Shown: piece by piece, positions 43,896 to 53,084 of the stretch
Layout of the letters: each line of letters opens with the position of its first letter
How positions within the stretch are numbered: the first letter of the stretch is position 1
NCBI RefSeq assembly: GCF_000472285.1
Contig: NZ_KI421421.1
Span: 2,119-66,118, forward strand
Source: Desulfuromonas sp. TF
GTDB lineage: Bacteria > Desulfobacterota > Desulfuromonadia > Desulfuromonadales > ATBO01
Direction: 5' to 3'
DNA: 64,000 nt
Notes under the pieces: generated by a model
Told to the model about the DNA's origin: nothing
What the model saw: the letters and a program-made list of their open reading frames with translations, nothing else
Database searches by the model: none
Translations under genes and position numbers: made by a program

Positions 43896-44723
43896 ATGAA
43901 TTTAGGTATGGATATATCTTTCCCCAAGCTGATCGACTCCACCCTGAAACTCAACGACCGCGTCGGCCTGCTCACCTTCTGCCGGGATGACGTGCGCAAC
44001 GCTCTCACCGGCACGGCCCTGGTGGAGGACATCGTGGCCGCCGTCGAGTGGGCGAACAGCAGTGCCGACATTTCGGTCTTGATCCTCACCGGAGAGGGGA
44101 AAGCCTTTTCGTCTGGCGGGAACATCAAGGAGATGAAGGAACGTACGGGTATCTTCGAAGGGTCGGCGGTGGAGGTGCAGGACAAATACCGCCGCGGCAT
44201 CCAGAGCATGGCCCTCGCGCTTCATCGCGCCGAACTGCCGATCATCGCCGCCGTCAACGGTCCGGCGATCGGGGCCGGGTTCAACCTGGCCTGCTTGTGC
44301 GATGTGCGCTTCGGCTCGACCAGCGCCATGCTTGGCGAAACCTTCCTCAACCTCGGCATCGTCCCCGGGGCGGGAGGCGCCTGGTTTCTGCAGCGCACCG
44401 TCGGATACCAACGGGCCTGCGAACTCGCTTTCACCGGTCGGTTATTGCGCGCTGACGAGGCGCTCGAACTCGGCATCTTCCTCGACGTGGTCGCCCCCGG
44501 GGAACTGCTCCACCGGGTCCGTAGCTTCGCCCTGCAGATCGCCGCCAAGCCCCCCCAGGCTCTGCGCCTGACCAAGAGGCTGATGAAGGCCGCCCAGCGC
44601 ATGGATGTGCCCGACCTCCTCGACCTGACCGCCTCCTTCCAGGCCCTGGCCCACGAAACTAGGGAGCATGCCGAGGCTCTTGATGCCTTTCTCAACCAGA
44701 TGAATGCTGGAAAAAAGGATTAA
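43896..44723 (+). CDS. Crotonase-fold protein lacking both hydratase glutamates
   Basis: 275 residues. The oxyanion-hole segments are present (GEGKAFSSGGNIKEM near 66-80; NGPAIGAGFN near 121-130). In enoyl-CoA hydratase the bases are Glu144 and Glu164; here the aligned residues are Asn130 (GAGFNLACLCD) and Phe150 (GETFLNLGIVPGAGG), with the same 20-residue spacing. Ordinary water addition is therefore unlikely; isomerase, decarboxylase or thioesterase-like chemistry is possible, and Glu148 might serve. No clear RBS before the ATG at 43896; ATG 43908 is an alternative start. Confidence 0.83.
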   Translation: MNLGMDISFPKLIDSTLKLNDRVGLLTFCRDDVRNALTGTALVEDIVAAVEWANSSADISVLILTGEGKAFSSGGNIKEMKERTGIFEGSAVEVQDKYRRGIQSMALALHRAELPIIAAVNGPAIGAGFNLACLCDVRFGSTSAMLGETFLNLGIVPGAGGAWFLQRTVGYQRACELAFTGRLLRADEALELGIFLDVVAPGELLHRVRSFALQIAAKPPQALRLTKRLMKAAQRMDVPDLLDLTASFQALAHETREHAEALDAFLNQMNAGKKD

Positions 44724-44962
44724 GAGCAGAAAATCGACGCCTCACCTAACGGGCGCGTGCTGTTCGCCCCTCCCTCTCCGATCATTTTCTCCAGAGAAAT
44801 TCGCCCCTTTTCATGTGCTTGCCCCCCACATTTTGATGTATCTGGCAAAACGGAGGAGCTTAGCTCAGGCCGCTTCCCAGGTCAAAAGGATTGAGCTTCC
44901 CGGGTAAATACACCCGATTGGAATCATCAATCCGTTCCTTGCAATTTATCGGAATTTCAAAT

Positions 44963-44991
44963 TTGACTCATCGGCTCCACCTATCTATCAT
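44963..44991 (+). promoter_or_regulatory. Sigma-70 promoter of the corrinoid cluster
   Basis: TTGACT (44963-44968), 17 bases, TATCAT (44986-44991), about 60 bases before the corrinoid-protein start; TTGAGGAG supplies the RBS. The rest of the gap 44724-45049 shows no convincing gene or riboswitch. Confidence 0.7.
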
Positions 44992-45049
44992 GGATCAGTC
45001 TTTTTATCCTGACAATTTGCTTTTATTTATCTTGAGGAGAAGTTCGTAA

Positions 45050-45712
45050 ATGGCGAGAGACAGGGAAGATATTCTGCAGGACTTGGCGGACGGTGTTCTC
45101 AATTTAGACGAGGACCTTGCCGTCTCTGCGGCTCGGGAGGCGATAGATGCCGGATTGGATGCCTTTGACGCCATCACCAACGGCCTGGTCGTAGGTATGA
45201 ACAAAGCAGGTAATCTCTATGACGAGGAAGAATATTTCGTTCCCGAGCTGCTCATCTGTTCCGACGCCCTGTATGCCGCTCTGGACATTCTCAAGCCGCA
45301 CATCAAGCTCCAGAAAGACGAGGAAAAGATCGGATGCGTGATAGGTGTCGTCGAAGGGGACACACACGATATCGGCAAAAATCTGGTCAAGATCATGCTG
45401 GACGTCGCCGGGTTCGAGATTCATGACCTCGGTCGGAACGTCCCCCTTGCCGATTTTGTCGAGAAGGCCAAGGAGGTTGGTGCGCAGATGATCTGTCTTT
45501 CGACCCTGATGACGACAACCATGGACGGGATGTCCACGGTTGTCGAAATGCTCAAGGAAGAGGGCATCCGGGATAGGTTCAAGGTGCTGGTCGGAGGCGG
45601 GCCGATTTCACAGGCCTTTGCCGATCGGATCGGGGCGGACGGTTATGCCGACAACGCCGCCAATGCCGTGCGGGTCGCCAAACAGCTTTGCGTCGGTTCC
45701 AAGGCCGCTTGA
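45050..45712 (+). CDS. Corrinoid (methyl-B12) carrier protein, MtbC/MttC-like
   Basis: 220 residues. N-terminal four-helix cap (about 1-90; VVGMNKAGNLYDEEEYFVPELL) and C-terminal Rossmann B12 domain (about 95-215) with the lower-ligand motif DTHDIGKNLV (His in DxHxxG, about 105) and the SxL and GG motifs (CLSTLMTTTM, VGGGPIS). It carries the methyl group on cobalt between two methyltransferases in a demethylation system. First gene of the unit 45050-53084. Confidence 0.93.
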   Translation: MARDREDILQDLADGVLNLDEDLAVSAAREAIDAGLDAFDAITNGLVVGMNKAGNLYDEEEYFVPELLICSDALYAALDILKPHIKLQKDEEKIGCVIGVVEGDTHDIGKNLVKIMLDVAGFEIHDLGRNVPLADFVEKAKEVGAQMICLSTLMTTTMDGMSTVVEMLKEEGIRDRFKVLVGGGPISQAFADRIGADGYADNAANAVRVAKQLCVGSKAA

Positions 45713-45723
45713 GGAGAAGCTCG

Positions 45724-46788
45724 ATGATTAAAACGCAAGTTCCCGAGGACACTCAGACCTCCCTGGAGCGGGTATTGTGCTATCTGCAAGGAGTCAAACC
45801 ACAGCGGATTGCCTGTTTCCCCCTGATCCTCAATCATGCGGCCCGGGCCATCGATGTCCCGGTGGCCCAGTGCATTCAGAACGCCGAGCTGTTCGGCCAG
45901 GCCCACGTTGCCGCCTATCGCCGTTACGGAAACGACCTGATCACCTTTTTGTCCACCACCTCCACCCTTGCCGAGGCGATGGGGCAGAAAATGAACTTCA
46001 TCGAGGAAGACGCCCCGCAGCTCGCCGAGCCGCTGCTTCAGCAACTCGATGACCTCAAGCGGGTGCACATCCCCGATTTCAGCCGGGACGGTCGGCTTAC
46101 GATCTACCTGCAGGCGACCGAGTACGCAGTGGCGGAGGTCGGCAAGGAGGTCTGCGTCAGCACCGTTTTTGCCGGACCCTTCACCACCGCCGCGGCCCTG
46201 CGCGGCGCCGACGTCTTCGTCAAGGACCTCTACAAGAACAAGGAATGGGTGCATGAACTGCTGGAGCTCTGCTGTCAGGCAGGGCTGAAATTTATCGACG
46301 AGATCCTGAAGAGGAACTCTCTTCCCATCGTGGTCGAGCCCATCGGTTCGGGGAGCCTGGTGGGTCCGCGGATGTTCAAGGAATTCGTCGCCCCCTATCT
46401 GAAACGGCTGGCCGACCACATCCATGCCAGCGGCGGTGGGCTTCCGGCGGTTCTGCACATCTGCGGCAAGACCAAGCCGAACTGGGGGCCGATGCGCGAT
46501 GCAGACTGGGATATCTGGAGCCTGGACGGCGTCGACATGGCCGAAGCGAAGGCCTTCGCCGGAGACCGGGTGACCCTCGTCGGCAACCTGGTCCCGGCCA
46601 ATCTGCTGAAAAACACCCCGGAGCAGATCGATGCCGAGGCGAAGCTGATCTGCGAGAAGGCCATGGGAAGTCCCCGGGGCTTTATCCTCGGCTCGGGCTG
46701 CGAGGTGCCGATCAACACTCCCCCGGAGAACGTCGATGCCCTGATCAACGCCGCCCGCCGATACGGACGGTTCGATCAGCAGGGATGA
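45724..46788 (+). CDS. UroD-family (MtaA/MtbA-like) methyltransferase 1
   Basis: 354 residues from the ATG at 45724 (TTGAGGAGAAG upstream). Uroporphyrinogen decarboxylase fold without the haem-pathway context. The zinc site of MtaA/MtbA is intact: HxC in LHICGKTKP (about 238) and the distal Cys in GSGCEVPINTPPENV (about 320). These enzymes move methyl groups between the corrinoid protein and a thiol or folate. Whether this is the substrate-side or acceptor-side enzyme is not clear. Confidence 0.87.
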   Translation: MIKTQVPEDTQTSLERVLCYLQGVKPQRIACFPLILNHAARAIDVPVAQCIQNAELFGQAHVAAYRRYGNDLITFLSTTSTLAEAMGQKMNFIEEDAPQLAEPLLQQLDDLKRVHIPDFSRDGRLTIYLQATEYAVAEVGKEVCVSTVFAGPFTTAAALRGADVFVKDLYKNKEWVHELLELCCQAGLKFIDEILKRNSLPIVVEPIGSGSLVGPRMFKEFVAPYLKRLADHIHASGGGLPAVLHICGKTKPNWGPMRDADWDIWSLDGVDMAEAKAFAGDRVTLVGNLVPANLLKNTPEQIDAEAKLICEKAMGSPRGFILGSGCEVPINTPPENVDALINAARRYGRFDQQG

Positions 46789-47720
46789 TTCCTCCGATGA
46801 CCGAAACCGCATCACCACCTCTGAATACCCTCCTGGTCTGCGGTTTTCTCGGAGCGGGCAAGACGACCTTCATCCTCGAACAGCTCAAGAGCGCCCGGGG
46901 CAGAACCGCGGTCCTGGTCAACGAGTTCGGCACCCTCGGCATCGACGGATCGCTGATCCGCTGCGCCGAGGGGATCGATGTTGTAGAACTGCCCGGCGGC
47001 TGCATCTGCTGCAGCCGGAAGGACGGGCTTCAGGAGAGCATCAGGACGATCAGGGAAGAAATTCGCCCGGACCGGCTGCTCATCGAGCCGAGCGGCATTG
47101 CCGAGGTCTCGGAAGTTCTCAAGGTGCTGGCGGACGAAACCCTGGCGGGGGTCATCCGCCTCGATGCCGTCGTCACCATCCTCGATGCCTCGACCTTTCT
47201 CGATTTTTCCGACCCGGAGGCCTTCGGCACTTTCTTTCTCGACCAGGTGATCAACGCCGATCTGGTCGTCGTCAACAAGGCCGACATCGTTTCTCCGGCG
47301 GAACTTGAGCAGGTGACCAAACGCCTTTTCGAGCTGAACCCGGCCGCCCTGGAGGTACAGACCGCTTTTTGCCGGATGGAAGAGCCCCTCCCTTCGGGCA
47401 GGGATCGGGAACTCCGCTCTTTCGGCCGGACCGGACCGACGATGGAGTGCGTCAGCGTGGTTCCCGGGATGCCCCTTTCCGAGCAGCAACTGAATAACCT
47501 CACCTCCGCGCTCTCCGAAGGGAGATTCGGTCGGGTCTTTCGCGGCAAAGGATTTCTGCCGCTGCCGGGCGGGGGTTGGATCAATCTTCAGATCGTCGGC
47601 CGGACCCTGACCGTGACCCCTCTTCACGACGAGGTTCAGTCGCGGCTCACCCTGATCGGCTGCGATCTGGACGGCAACCGGGTGCGAGAATTTTTCGGCT
47701 CGAACGGGGGAACGGCATGA
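46785..47720 (+). CDS. G3E-family GTPase (CobW/P47K-like)
   Basis: 311 residues; ATGA overlap with the preceding stop. Walker A GFLGAGKTTF (about 22), the metal-binding GGCICCS motif (CxCC, about 70), GxEPSG-like LLIEPSGIAEV, and NKAD (about 166), followed by the CobW C-terminal domain. CobW-like GTPases deliver zinc or other metals; here placed between two zinc-dependent UroD-type methyltransferases and the corrinoid activator, so a metallochaperone for this system is likely. Confidence 0.9.
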   Translation: MIPPMTETASPPLNTLLVCGFLGAGKTTFILEQLKSARGRTAVLVNEFGTLGIDGSLIRCAEGIDVVELPGGCICCSRKDGLQESIRTIREEIRPDRLLIEPSGIAEVSEVLKVLADETLAGVIRLDAVVTILDASTFLDFSDPEAFGTFFLDQVINADLVVVNKADIVSPAELEQVTKRLFELNPAALEVQTAFCRMEEPLPSGRDRELRSFGRTGPTMECVSVVPGMPLSEQQLNNLTSALSEGRFGRVFRGKGFLPLPGGGWINLQIVGRTLTVTPLHDEVQSRLTLIGCDLDGNRVREFFGSNGGTA

Positions 47721-48742
47721 CCGAGAAAGAACGCCTGCTGAAGGCACTAGCCGGAAAAGCGGTCGACCGCCCTCCCTTCATCTGCCCGGGAGGGATGATG
47801 ACCATGATCGTGACCGAGGTCATGGACGCCGTGGAGTGTTTCTGGCCCCAGGCCCATGCCGATGCTAGAAAAATGGCCGAACTCACCCTCGGGGCCAACC
47901 GTTTGACCGGCATCGAAAACCTCGGCCTTCCCTTCTGCATGACGGTGGAAGCCGAAGCCATGGGAGCCGAGGTGGGGCTCGGCAGCAGGGAGAGCGAGCC
48001 TCACGTGACCGCCTATGCCATGGAAAGCCTGGCGGATATCGACCGACTGACTTCGATCGACGTGACCAAAGGGCGAGCCAGGGTCTGCACCGATGCCGTC
48101 CGCATTCTCAAGGAGCAGGCACCCGAGGTGCCGATCATCGCCAACCTCAGCGGGCCGGTCAGCCTGGCCACATCCCTGGTCGACCCTCTCCTGTATTACC
48201 GAGCACTGCACCGGGGCAAGGAGGCCGCCCACAGGTTGAACAGGCTTTCGATGAAAAACGCTCTGGCCTTCGGGGATGCCCTGGTTGAAGCCGGTGCGGA
48301 CGTGATCTGCATCGCCGACCCGAGCGCCACCGGAGAATTGATCGGGCGCAGGGCCTTCGAGGAATTCGTCCTTCCCTACCTCAACGAGATGACGGAACAT
48401 TTCCGGCAGCGTCATGGAAAGCCGTCCATCGTCCATATCTGCGGGGACGTGAAGAGTCTGGGAACCGTTTTGGAGCAACTGACCGCCGAGTCGGTCAGCG
48501 TCGATGCGGTCGTGGGCATTCCCCTGTTAAAAGCCCTGGCCTCCGGAAAGGTGACCATGGGGAACATCAGCACTTATCTCCTTGAGCTGGGCGACCCCGA
48601 GAAGCTGGCCAGGGTCAGTGAGCAGTGCCTGAGCCAAGGGGTCGACATCCTGGCCCCGGCCTGCGGCATCAGCCCCAGGACACCGATCAACAACATCCTG
48701 GCCGTCTCCGAGACGGCCTGCCGTTACCGGACGATGGCGTAG
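47717..48742 (+). CDS. UroD-family (MtaA/MtbA-like) methyltransferase 2
   Basis: 341 residues; ATGA overlap with the GTPase stop. Same fold as the protein at 45724-46788 but only distantly similar. The zinc motif is HxC in VHICGDVK (about 238) and Cys in LAPACGISPRTPINN (about 314). Two divergent UroD-type enzymes in one operon suggest one demethylates the substrate and the other passes the methyl group on. Confidence 0.87.
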   Translation: MTEKERLLKALAGKAVDRPPFICPGGMMTMIVTEVMDAVECFWPQAHADARKMAELTLGANRLTGIENLGLPFCMTVEAEAMGAEVGLGSRESEPHVTAYAMESLADIDRLTSIDVTKGRARVCTDAVRILKEQAPEVPIIANLSGPVSLATSLVDPLLYYRALHRGKEAAHRLNRLSMKNALAFGDALVEAGADVICIADPSATGELIGRRAFEEFVLPYLNEMTEHFRQRHGKPSIVHICGDVKSLGTVLEQLTAESVSVDAVVGIPLLKALASGKVTMGNISTYLLELGDPEKLARVSEQCLSQGVDILAPACGISPRTPINNILAVSETACRYRTMA

Positions 48743-48746
48743 AGTC

Positions 48747-50420
48747 ATGGCCGTCGTCCATTTCTTCCCCGACCTCCGGTCGATCGAAGTCGCCCAGGGC
48801 ACCACCATCCTTCAAGCGGCCCGCCTGGCGGGAGTCATGCTCGAATCTCCCTGCAACTGTGTGGGCACCTGTTTTAAATGCACCGTGCGGCTGGATTTCG
48901 AGTCCCTGAAGAATATCTCCTTGAAGGGGAGCCGGTCTCACCTGCCGGAAGATTTGAAAGCGGCAAAGGTCCTCTCCTGCCAGGCCGAAATTCGGGGGGA
49001 CATCGTCGTGGAGCTCCCTGCCGCCGAGCAGACCGACACCCTTCAGGTTCTGAGTCATGGCGAAAGGGGCGTCCTCGACCTGGATCCGTGCATCAGCAAG
49101 ACCTATTCGGAAGCGGAAGATGTAACGGGCGTTTTCGCTTTGGGTCGGCTTCTGGCCAAAGAGCCGGGAGACACCCGGAGTACAAACTTCGGCATCGTGG
49201 TCGATATCGGCACCACGACCCTGGTGGCTTCTCTGGTCGATCTCTCCACGGGGCGGGAGATCGCTGCGGCCTCAGCCCTCAACCCTCAGAGCCGGTATGC
49301 GCAGGATGTCCTTTCCCGAATCCGCTTTGCTTCCGAAGCGGCCGGGCTGAACACCCTGCATGGGGAACTGATCGGGGAGATCAACCGGCTGACCGGCGAG
49401 CTTGTCGGAGAGTCGGGCATCGCCGCCGGTTCCATCTACGAGGTGGTGCTGAGCGGCAACACCTGCATGCTGCACCTGGCCACCGGCCGGAACCCCGTCT
49501 CGCTGGGCAGATATCCCTATACATCCGCCCTGTCCGGGGGCAATCACTTCTCCGCGGCCCTGCACGGCCTGGCGATCGCAGGCTCCGGACTCGTCTATCT
49601 GCCGCCTGTCATCTCCGGGTACGTCGGTGCGGACATCACCTCCGGCATCCTGGCCACGGCACTTCACCGTCATAACGGCACCACCCTGCTGGTCGACATC
49701 GGCACCAACGGCGAAATGGTCCTGGGCCGAAGCGGTCGCCTCCGGGCGACCTCTACCGCCGCCGGCCCCGCCTTCGAAGGGATGAACATCTCCTGCGGCA
49801 TGCGGGCCAGCCGTGGTGCGGTGGAATTTTTCGATATCGCCGAAGACGGGGCAATATCGGTCAAAACCATCGGCGGCGCTCCGGCGGCAGGTATCTGCGG
49901 CAGCGGTCTGCTCGATATCGTCGGAGAACTTGTCGATCACGGCGTGATCGGCGGCAACGGCCGGTTCGTCGATGCCGAAAAATCGGTTCTGCCGTCCCTC
50001 CTGAAAGAAAGGCTGGTCAAGCACGAAGGAAAGACGGCCTTTGGGGTGACGGAGGATCTGTTCCTTTCGCAGAAGGATATCCGCCAGGTGCAGCTGGCCA
50101 AGGGGGCGATTCGCGCCGGCATCGAATTCCTGCTTCAGGATTCCGGCATCGGGGCCGGCGAGGTGGACAAGGTCCTGATCGCCGGAGCCTTCGGTTACCA
50201 CTTGCAGGAAAAAAGCCTCCTCAGTCTCGGACTCCTCCCGCGCGAATTTGCCGGGAAAGTCGATTTCGTCGGCAATACGTCCAAATCGGGGGGACAGACC
50301 TTTCTCCTCAACCGCGGCTTACGCGACGAAATGGCCGCGGTCGTCAAAAACGTCGAGGTCATCGAACTGGCGAACTTCCCGGACTTCGACAGAGTCTTCG
50401 TCCGTTGCCTCGGCTTCTGA
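48747..50420 (+). CDS. RACE-type corrinoid activation protein (2Fe-2S plus ASKHA domain)
   Basis: 557 residues. N-terminal [2Fe-2S] ferredoxin domain (about 1-90) with CNCVGTCFKC and Cys in LSCQAEI; linker; C-terminal ASKHA ATPase-like domain (DUF4445; IVVDIGTTTLVASLVDL near 152, LLVDIGTNGEMVLG near 314, AGAFGYHLQEKSLLSLG). RACE proteins reduce inactive Co(II) corrinoid back to Co(I) using ATP. It starts 4 bases after the methyltransferase stop. This supports a real corrinoid methyltransfer system rather than haem biosynthesis for the UroD genes. Confidence 0.92.
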   Translation: MAVVHFFPDLRSIEVAQGTTILQAARLAGVMLESPCNCVGTCFKCTVRLDFESLKNISLKGSRSHLPEDLKAAKVLSCQAEIRGDIVVELPAAEQTDTLQVLSHGERGVLDLDPCISKTYSEAEDVTGVFALGRLLAKEPGDTRSTNFGIVVDIGTTTLVASLVDLSTGREIAAASALNPQSRYAQDVLSRIRFASEAAGLNTLHGELIGEINRLTGELVGESGIAAGSIYEVVLSGNTCMLHLATGRNPVSLGRYPYTSALSGGNHFSAALHGLAIAGSGLVYLPPVISGYVGADITSGILATALHRHNGTTLLVDIGTNGEMVLGRSGRLRATSTAAGPAFEGMNISCGMRASRGAVEFFDIAEDGAISVKTIGGAPAAGICGSGLLDIVGELVDHGVIGGNGRFVDAEKSVLPSLLKERLVKHEGKTAFGVTEDLFLSQKDIRQVQLAKGAIRAGIEFLLQDSGIGAGEVDKVLIAGAFGYHLQEKSLLSLGLLPREFAGKVDFVGNTSKSGGQTFLLNRGLRDEMAAVVKNVEVIELANFPDFDRVFVRCLGF

Positions 50421-50448
50421 ACCCCTCCTACCGATCAGGGCGATCTCC

Positions 50449-52404
50449 ATGGACCTCGGCATAGGCATCGATACGGGCGGCACCTTCACCGACGCCGTCA
50501 TCATCGATATGGCGTCCGGCCGGATACTCGCCAAGGCCAAGTCCGCCACCACCCGGCAGGATCTCAGGCAGGGGATCGGCAATGCGCTTCAGGGCCTCGA
50601 GCGGTCTCTCTTCTCCCGGGTCAGACTCGTGTCCCTTTCCACCACCCTGGCCACCAACAACATCGTCGAGGGGAAAGGGGCCCGGGTGGGCTTGATCGCC
50701 GCCGTCCCCAACCCCGGCAGTTTTTCCCTTCCGGCTGGCATCCCGGCCGAGGAGGCGGTCGTGATCGCCGGCGCCCACGACCGCCGGGGCAGAGTTACCA
50801 CGGATCTCGATGCCGACGCCGCAGGGGAGGCCATCGCCCGGTTGGCGGAGAAGGTGGACGCCTTCGCGGTTTCCGGCTATTTCAGCATCTACAATGCCCG
50901 GCACGAACTCCATCTGAAGGAGATGATCTCTCAGCGGTGCTCCCTGCCCGTGGTGTGCGGTCATGAACTCTCGGGGTCGGTCGGCATGGTTGAGCGGGCG
51001 GTCACCGCGGCCCTCAATGCGCGGCTTATGCCCGTCGTTCGCGATCTTCTCTGTGCCGTGCGGCGGATGCTGGAAGAAAACAGCATCCATGCCCCCCTCA
51101 TGGTCGTCAGGGGGGACGGCTCGCTGATCAGTGCCGCGACCGCCGAAGATCGGCCGGTGGAGACGGTCCTCTCCGGCCCTGCGGCCAGCATTGCCGGGGC
51201 CTGCCGATTGAGCGGCCATCGGGATGCCGTTGTCGTCGACATGGGTGGGACCACGACCGATATCGCCGTCGTTACAGGCGGCGGGACCCCTGTCGATATG
51301 GATGGGGCGGTGGTCGGCGGTTGGAAGACCCGGGTTCGCGCAGTGAATATGTGGACCGTGGGATTGGGGGGAGACAGCCGGATCGTGGTGCAGGGAGACG
51401 GCCTGATACGCCTCGGACCGCGGCGAGCGATCCCGCTCTGCGCGGCGGCGACGGCCTCGCCCCCGTTTCTCCGGAGGATCAGGGAACTCGATGAGCCCCA
51501 TGGGGCAAAAAAACCGATGGCTCTCGATTTTTTCACCCTGGTCAAAAGGCCCGGATACTCCCTGTCCCGCCATGAGAGAGCGCTATTCGAGGCCCTCGAC
51601 GGAAACTTTCAGCACCGCGACCGGATTGCCGAAGAGATCGGACCGTTCATCGACCTCGACCGACTGGCCGCCCTCGGCATTCTCGCCGAAGTCGCCTTTA
51701 CCCCGACGGATATCCTCCATGCCCGGGGGACTCTCGATCTCTGGGATAAAGAAGCCTCCACTCTGGGAGCGGACTTTCTGGCGAAATGCGCGGGCATGGA
51801 GTGTGAAGAGTTGCTCGATCGGATGCTGGGTGAAATCATCGCGACCCTTTGCCTGCAGATGACGGCCAAGGCGCTTCATGAACATGATCCCCTGGCCCGC
51901 TGCTGGTCTTCCGGCAATCTTGATTTTCTCGACAGGTTGCTGCGGCTGCCGGCTGGCTCGGGGATCGGCATGGGGGTTCGCCTGGACCGCCCGGTAATCG
52001 GCGTCGGGGCGCCGGCCAAGGATTTTCTGCCCGAAGCTGCCGCCCGACTGGGGACACGATTGATCGTCCCCGAACACGCCGAGGTCGCCAACGCCTTCGG
52101 CGCCATCACCGGCCGGGTCGTGGAGCGGGCGGAGGTGACCATCCGCCCCGACAAACCGGAAGGTTTCCTGCTGATTTCCGCGGATGAGCGGCGCCGATTC
52201 GAGACCCTGGCCGAAGCCGTGTCTGCCGGCGAGGAACATTCCCGGCAGACGGCCAGAAGGCGAACCGAAGAGAGGGGCGGAAGGCAGATCGAGATCAGCG
52301 TGGAGAAGGAGGAATCGGTGATGCCGCTGGCCAGCGGCTGGGGGGATCGGGTGTTTCTGGAAATCAAGCTGACGGCCACCGCCAGCGGCGTTCCGGCCTA
52401 CTGA
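50449..52404 (+). CDS. Hydantoinase A/oxoprolinase-family protein
   Basis: 651 residues from the ATG at 50449; the open frame upstream overlaps the activator gene and is not conserved. ATP-binding N-terminus GIGIDTGGTFTDAVI and a second phosphate motif VVDMGGTTTDIAVV (about 265). Such proteins hydrolyse cyclic amides with ATP (hydantoin, oxoproline), but members are often found inside corrinoid methyltransferase clusters with unknown role. No HyuB partner is present, so a regulatory or activation role is possible. Confidence 0.86.
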   Translation: MDLGIGIDTGGTFTDAVIIDMASGRILAKAKSATTRQDLRQGIGNALQGLERSLFSRVRLVSLSTTLATNNIVEGKGARVGLIAAVPNPGSFSLPAGIPAEEAVVIAGAHDRRGRVTTDLDADAAGEAIARLAEKVDAFAVSGYFSIYNARHELHLKEMISQRCSLPVVCGHELSGSVGMVERAVTAALNARLMPVVRDLLCAVRRMLEENSIHAPLMVVRGDGSLISAATAEDRPVETVLSGPAASIAGACRLSGHRDAVVVDMGGTTTDIAVVTGGGTPVDMDGAVVGGWKTRVRAVNMWTVGLGGDSRIVVQGDGLIRLGPRRAIPLCAAATASPPFLRRIRELDEPHGAKKPMALDFFTLVKRPGYSLSRHERALFEALDGNFQHRDRIAEEIGPFIDLDRLAALGILAEVAFTPTDILHARGTLDLWDKEASTLGADFLAKCAGMECEELLDRMLGEIIATLCLQMTAKALHEHDPLARCWSSGNLDFLDRLLRLPAGSGIGMGVRLDRPVIGVGAPAKDFLPEAAARLGTRLIVPEHAEVANAFGAITGRVVERAEVTIRPDKPEGFLLISADERRRFETLAEAVSAGEEHSRQTARRRTEERGGRQIEISVEKEESVMPLASGWGDRVFLEIKLTATASGVPAY

Positions 52405-52418
52405 AGGAGAGCGTGCCC

Positions 52419-53084
52419 ATGCGACTGGGAATCATTGCCTGCACTGCCCTGAAACCAGAGCTCGACCATCTTCTGAAGTCGATTCCGGAAGCCGCCGAGG
52501 TGATCTACCTCGACGCCGCCCAGCACTGTTATCCGCAGAAAATGCTGGAGCGGCTGAGGGAGGAGATCCGCCTGCTGGGGGAACGGGTGGACGCCGTCTT
52601 TCTCGGCTACGGCTTCTGCCAATCCCTGCGCGGGATTGACGAGGAGTTCGATTTCCCAGTCATCCTCCCCCAGGTGGATGACTGCATCTCCTTGCTGCTG
52701 ACCCCTGAGCGCTACGCCGAGGAGGTCCGCCGGGAGGTCGGCACCTGGTTCATGCCTCCCGGATGGACGGAAATCGGAGCCCATATGGTGATCAAGGAAC
52801 TCAAGCTGGACAGGGCCATCCGTTACGGCCGCGATCCCATGGAGATGGCCCGCCGTCTTTTCACCCATTACCGGCGGGGGCTCTTCATCGACACCGGCGT
52901 CGGGGATCGAAAGGTCTTCCTGGACAAGGCCTTGGCCTTCTGCAAGGATTTCGGACTCACCCTGGAATGTACCACCGCCGACACCACCCTGCTGGCCGCC
53001 TGGTTGAGAAAGGCTCGGACGGGAACCGAATTAGGGGGAAAACGGCGGCAGGGGAAAACGGTGATAGGAGAAACCCGCGCTTGA
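52419..53084 (+). CDS. DUF1638 protein of the corrinoid cluster
   Basis: 221 residues from the ATG at 52419 (AAGGAG 12 bases upstream); a GTG at 52413 is closer to that site. Blocks such as GIIACTALKPEL, YLDAAQHCYPQKM, FLGYGFCQSL and PQVDDCISLLL contain conserved Cys/His that could bind a metal. The family is associated with methylamine- and other corrinoid-dependent methyltransferases; biochemical role unknown. Its last 54 bases overlap the convergent lipoprotein gene. Confidence 0.82.
   Translation: MRLGIIACTALKPELDHLLKSIPEAAEVIYLDAAQHCYPQKMLERLREEIRLLGERVDAVFLGYGFCQSLRGIDEEFDFPVILPQVDDCISLLLTPERYAEEVRREVGTWFMPPGWTEIGAHMVIKELKLDRAIRYGRDPMEMARRLFTHYRRGLFIDTGVGDRKVFLDKALAFCKDFGLTLECTTADTTLLAAWLRKARTGTELGGKRRQGKTVIGETRA

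Noticed and set aside
44704-44907. Small open frame after the crotonase gene
   Set aside because: No ribosome site, no family similarity, and atypical composition; treated as intergenic.
45724-48742. Haem-pathway uroporphyrinogen decarboxylases
   Set aside because: Both UroD-fold proteins carry the MtaA/MtbA zinc residues and sit with a corrinoid protein and RACE activator; no other haem genes are near.
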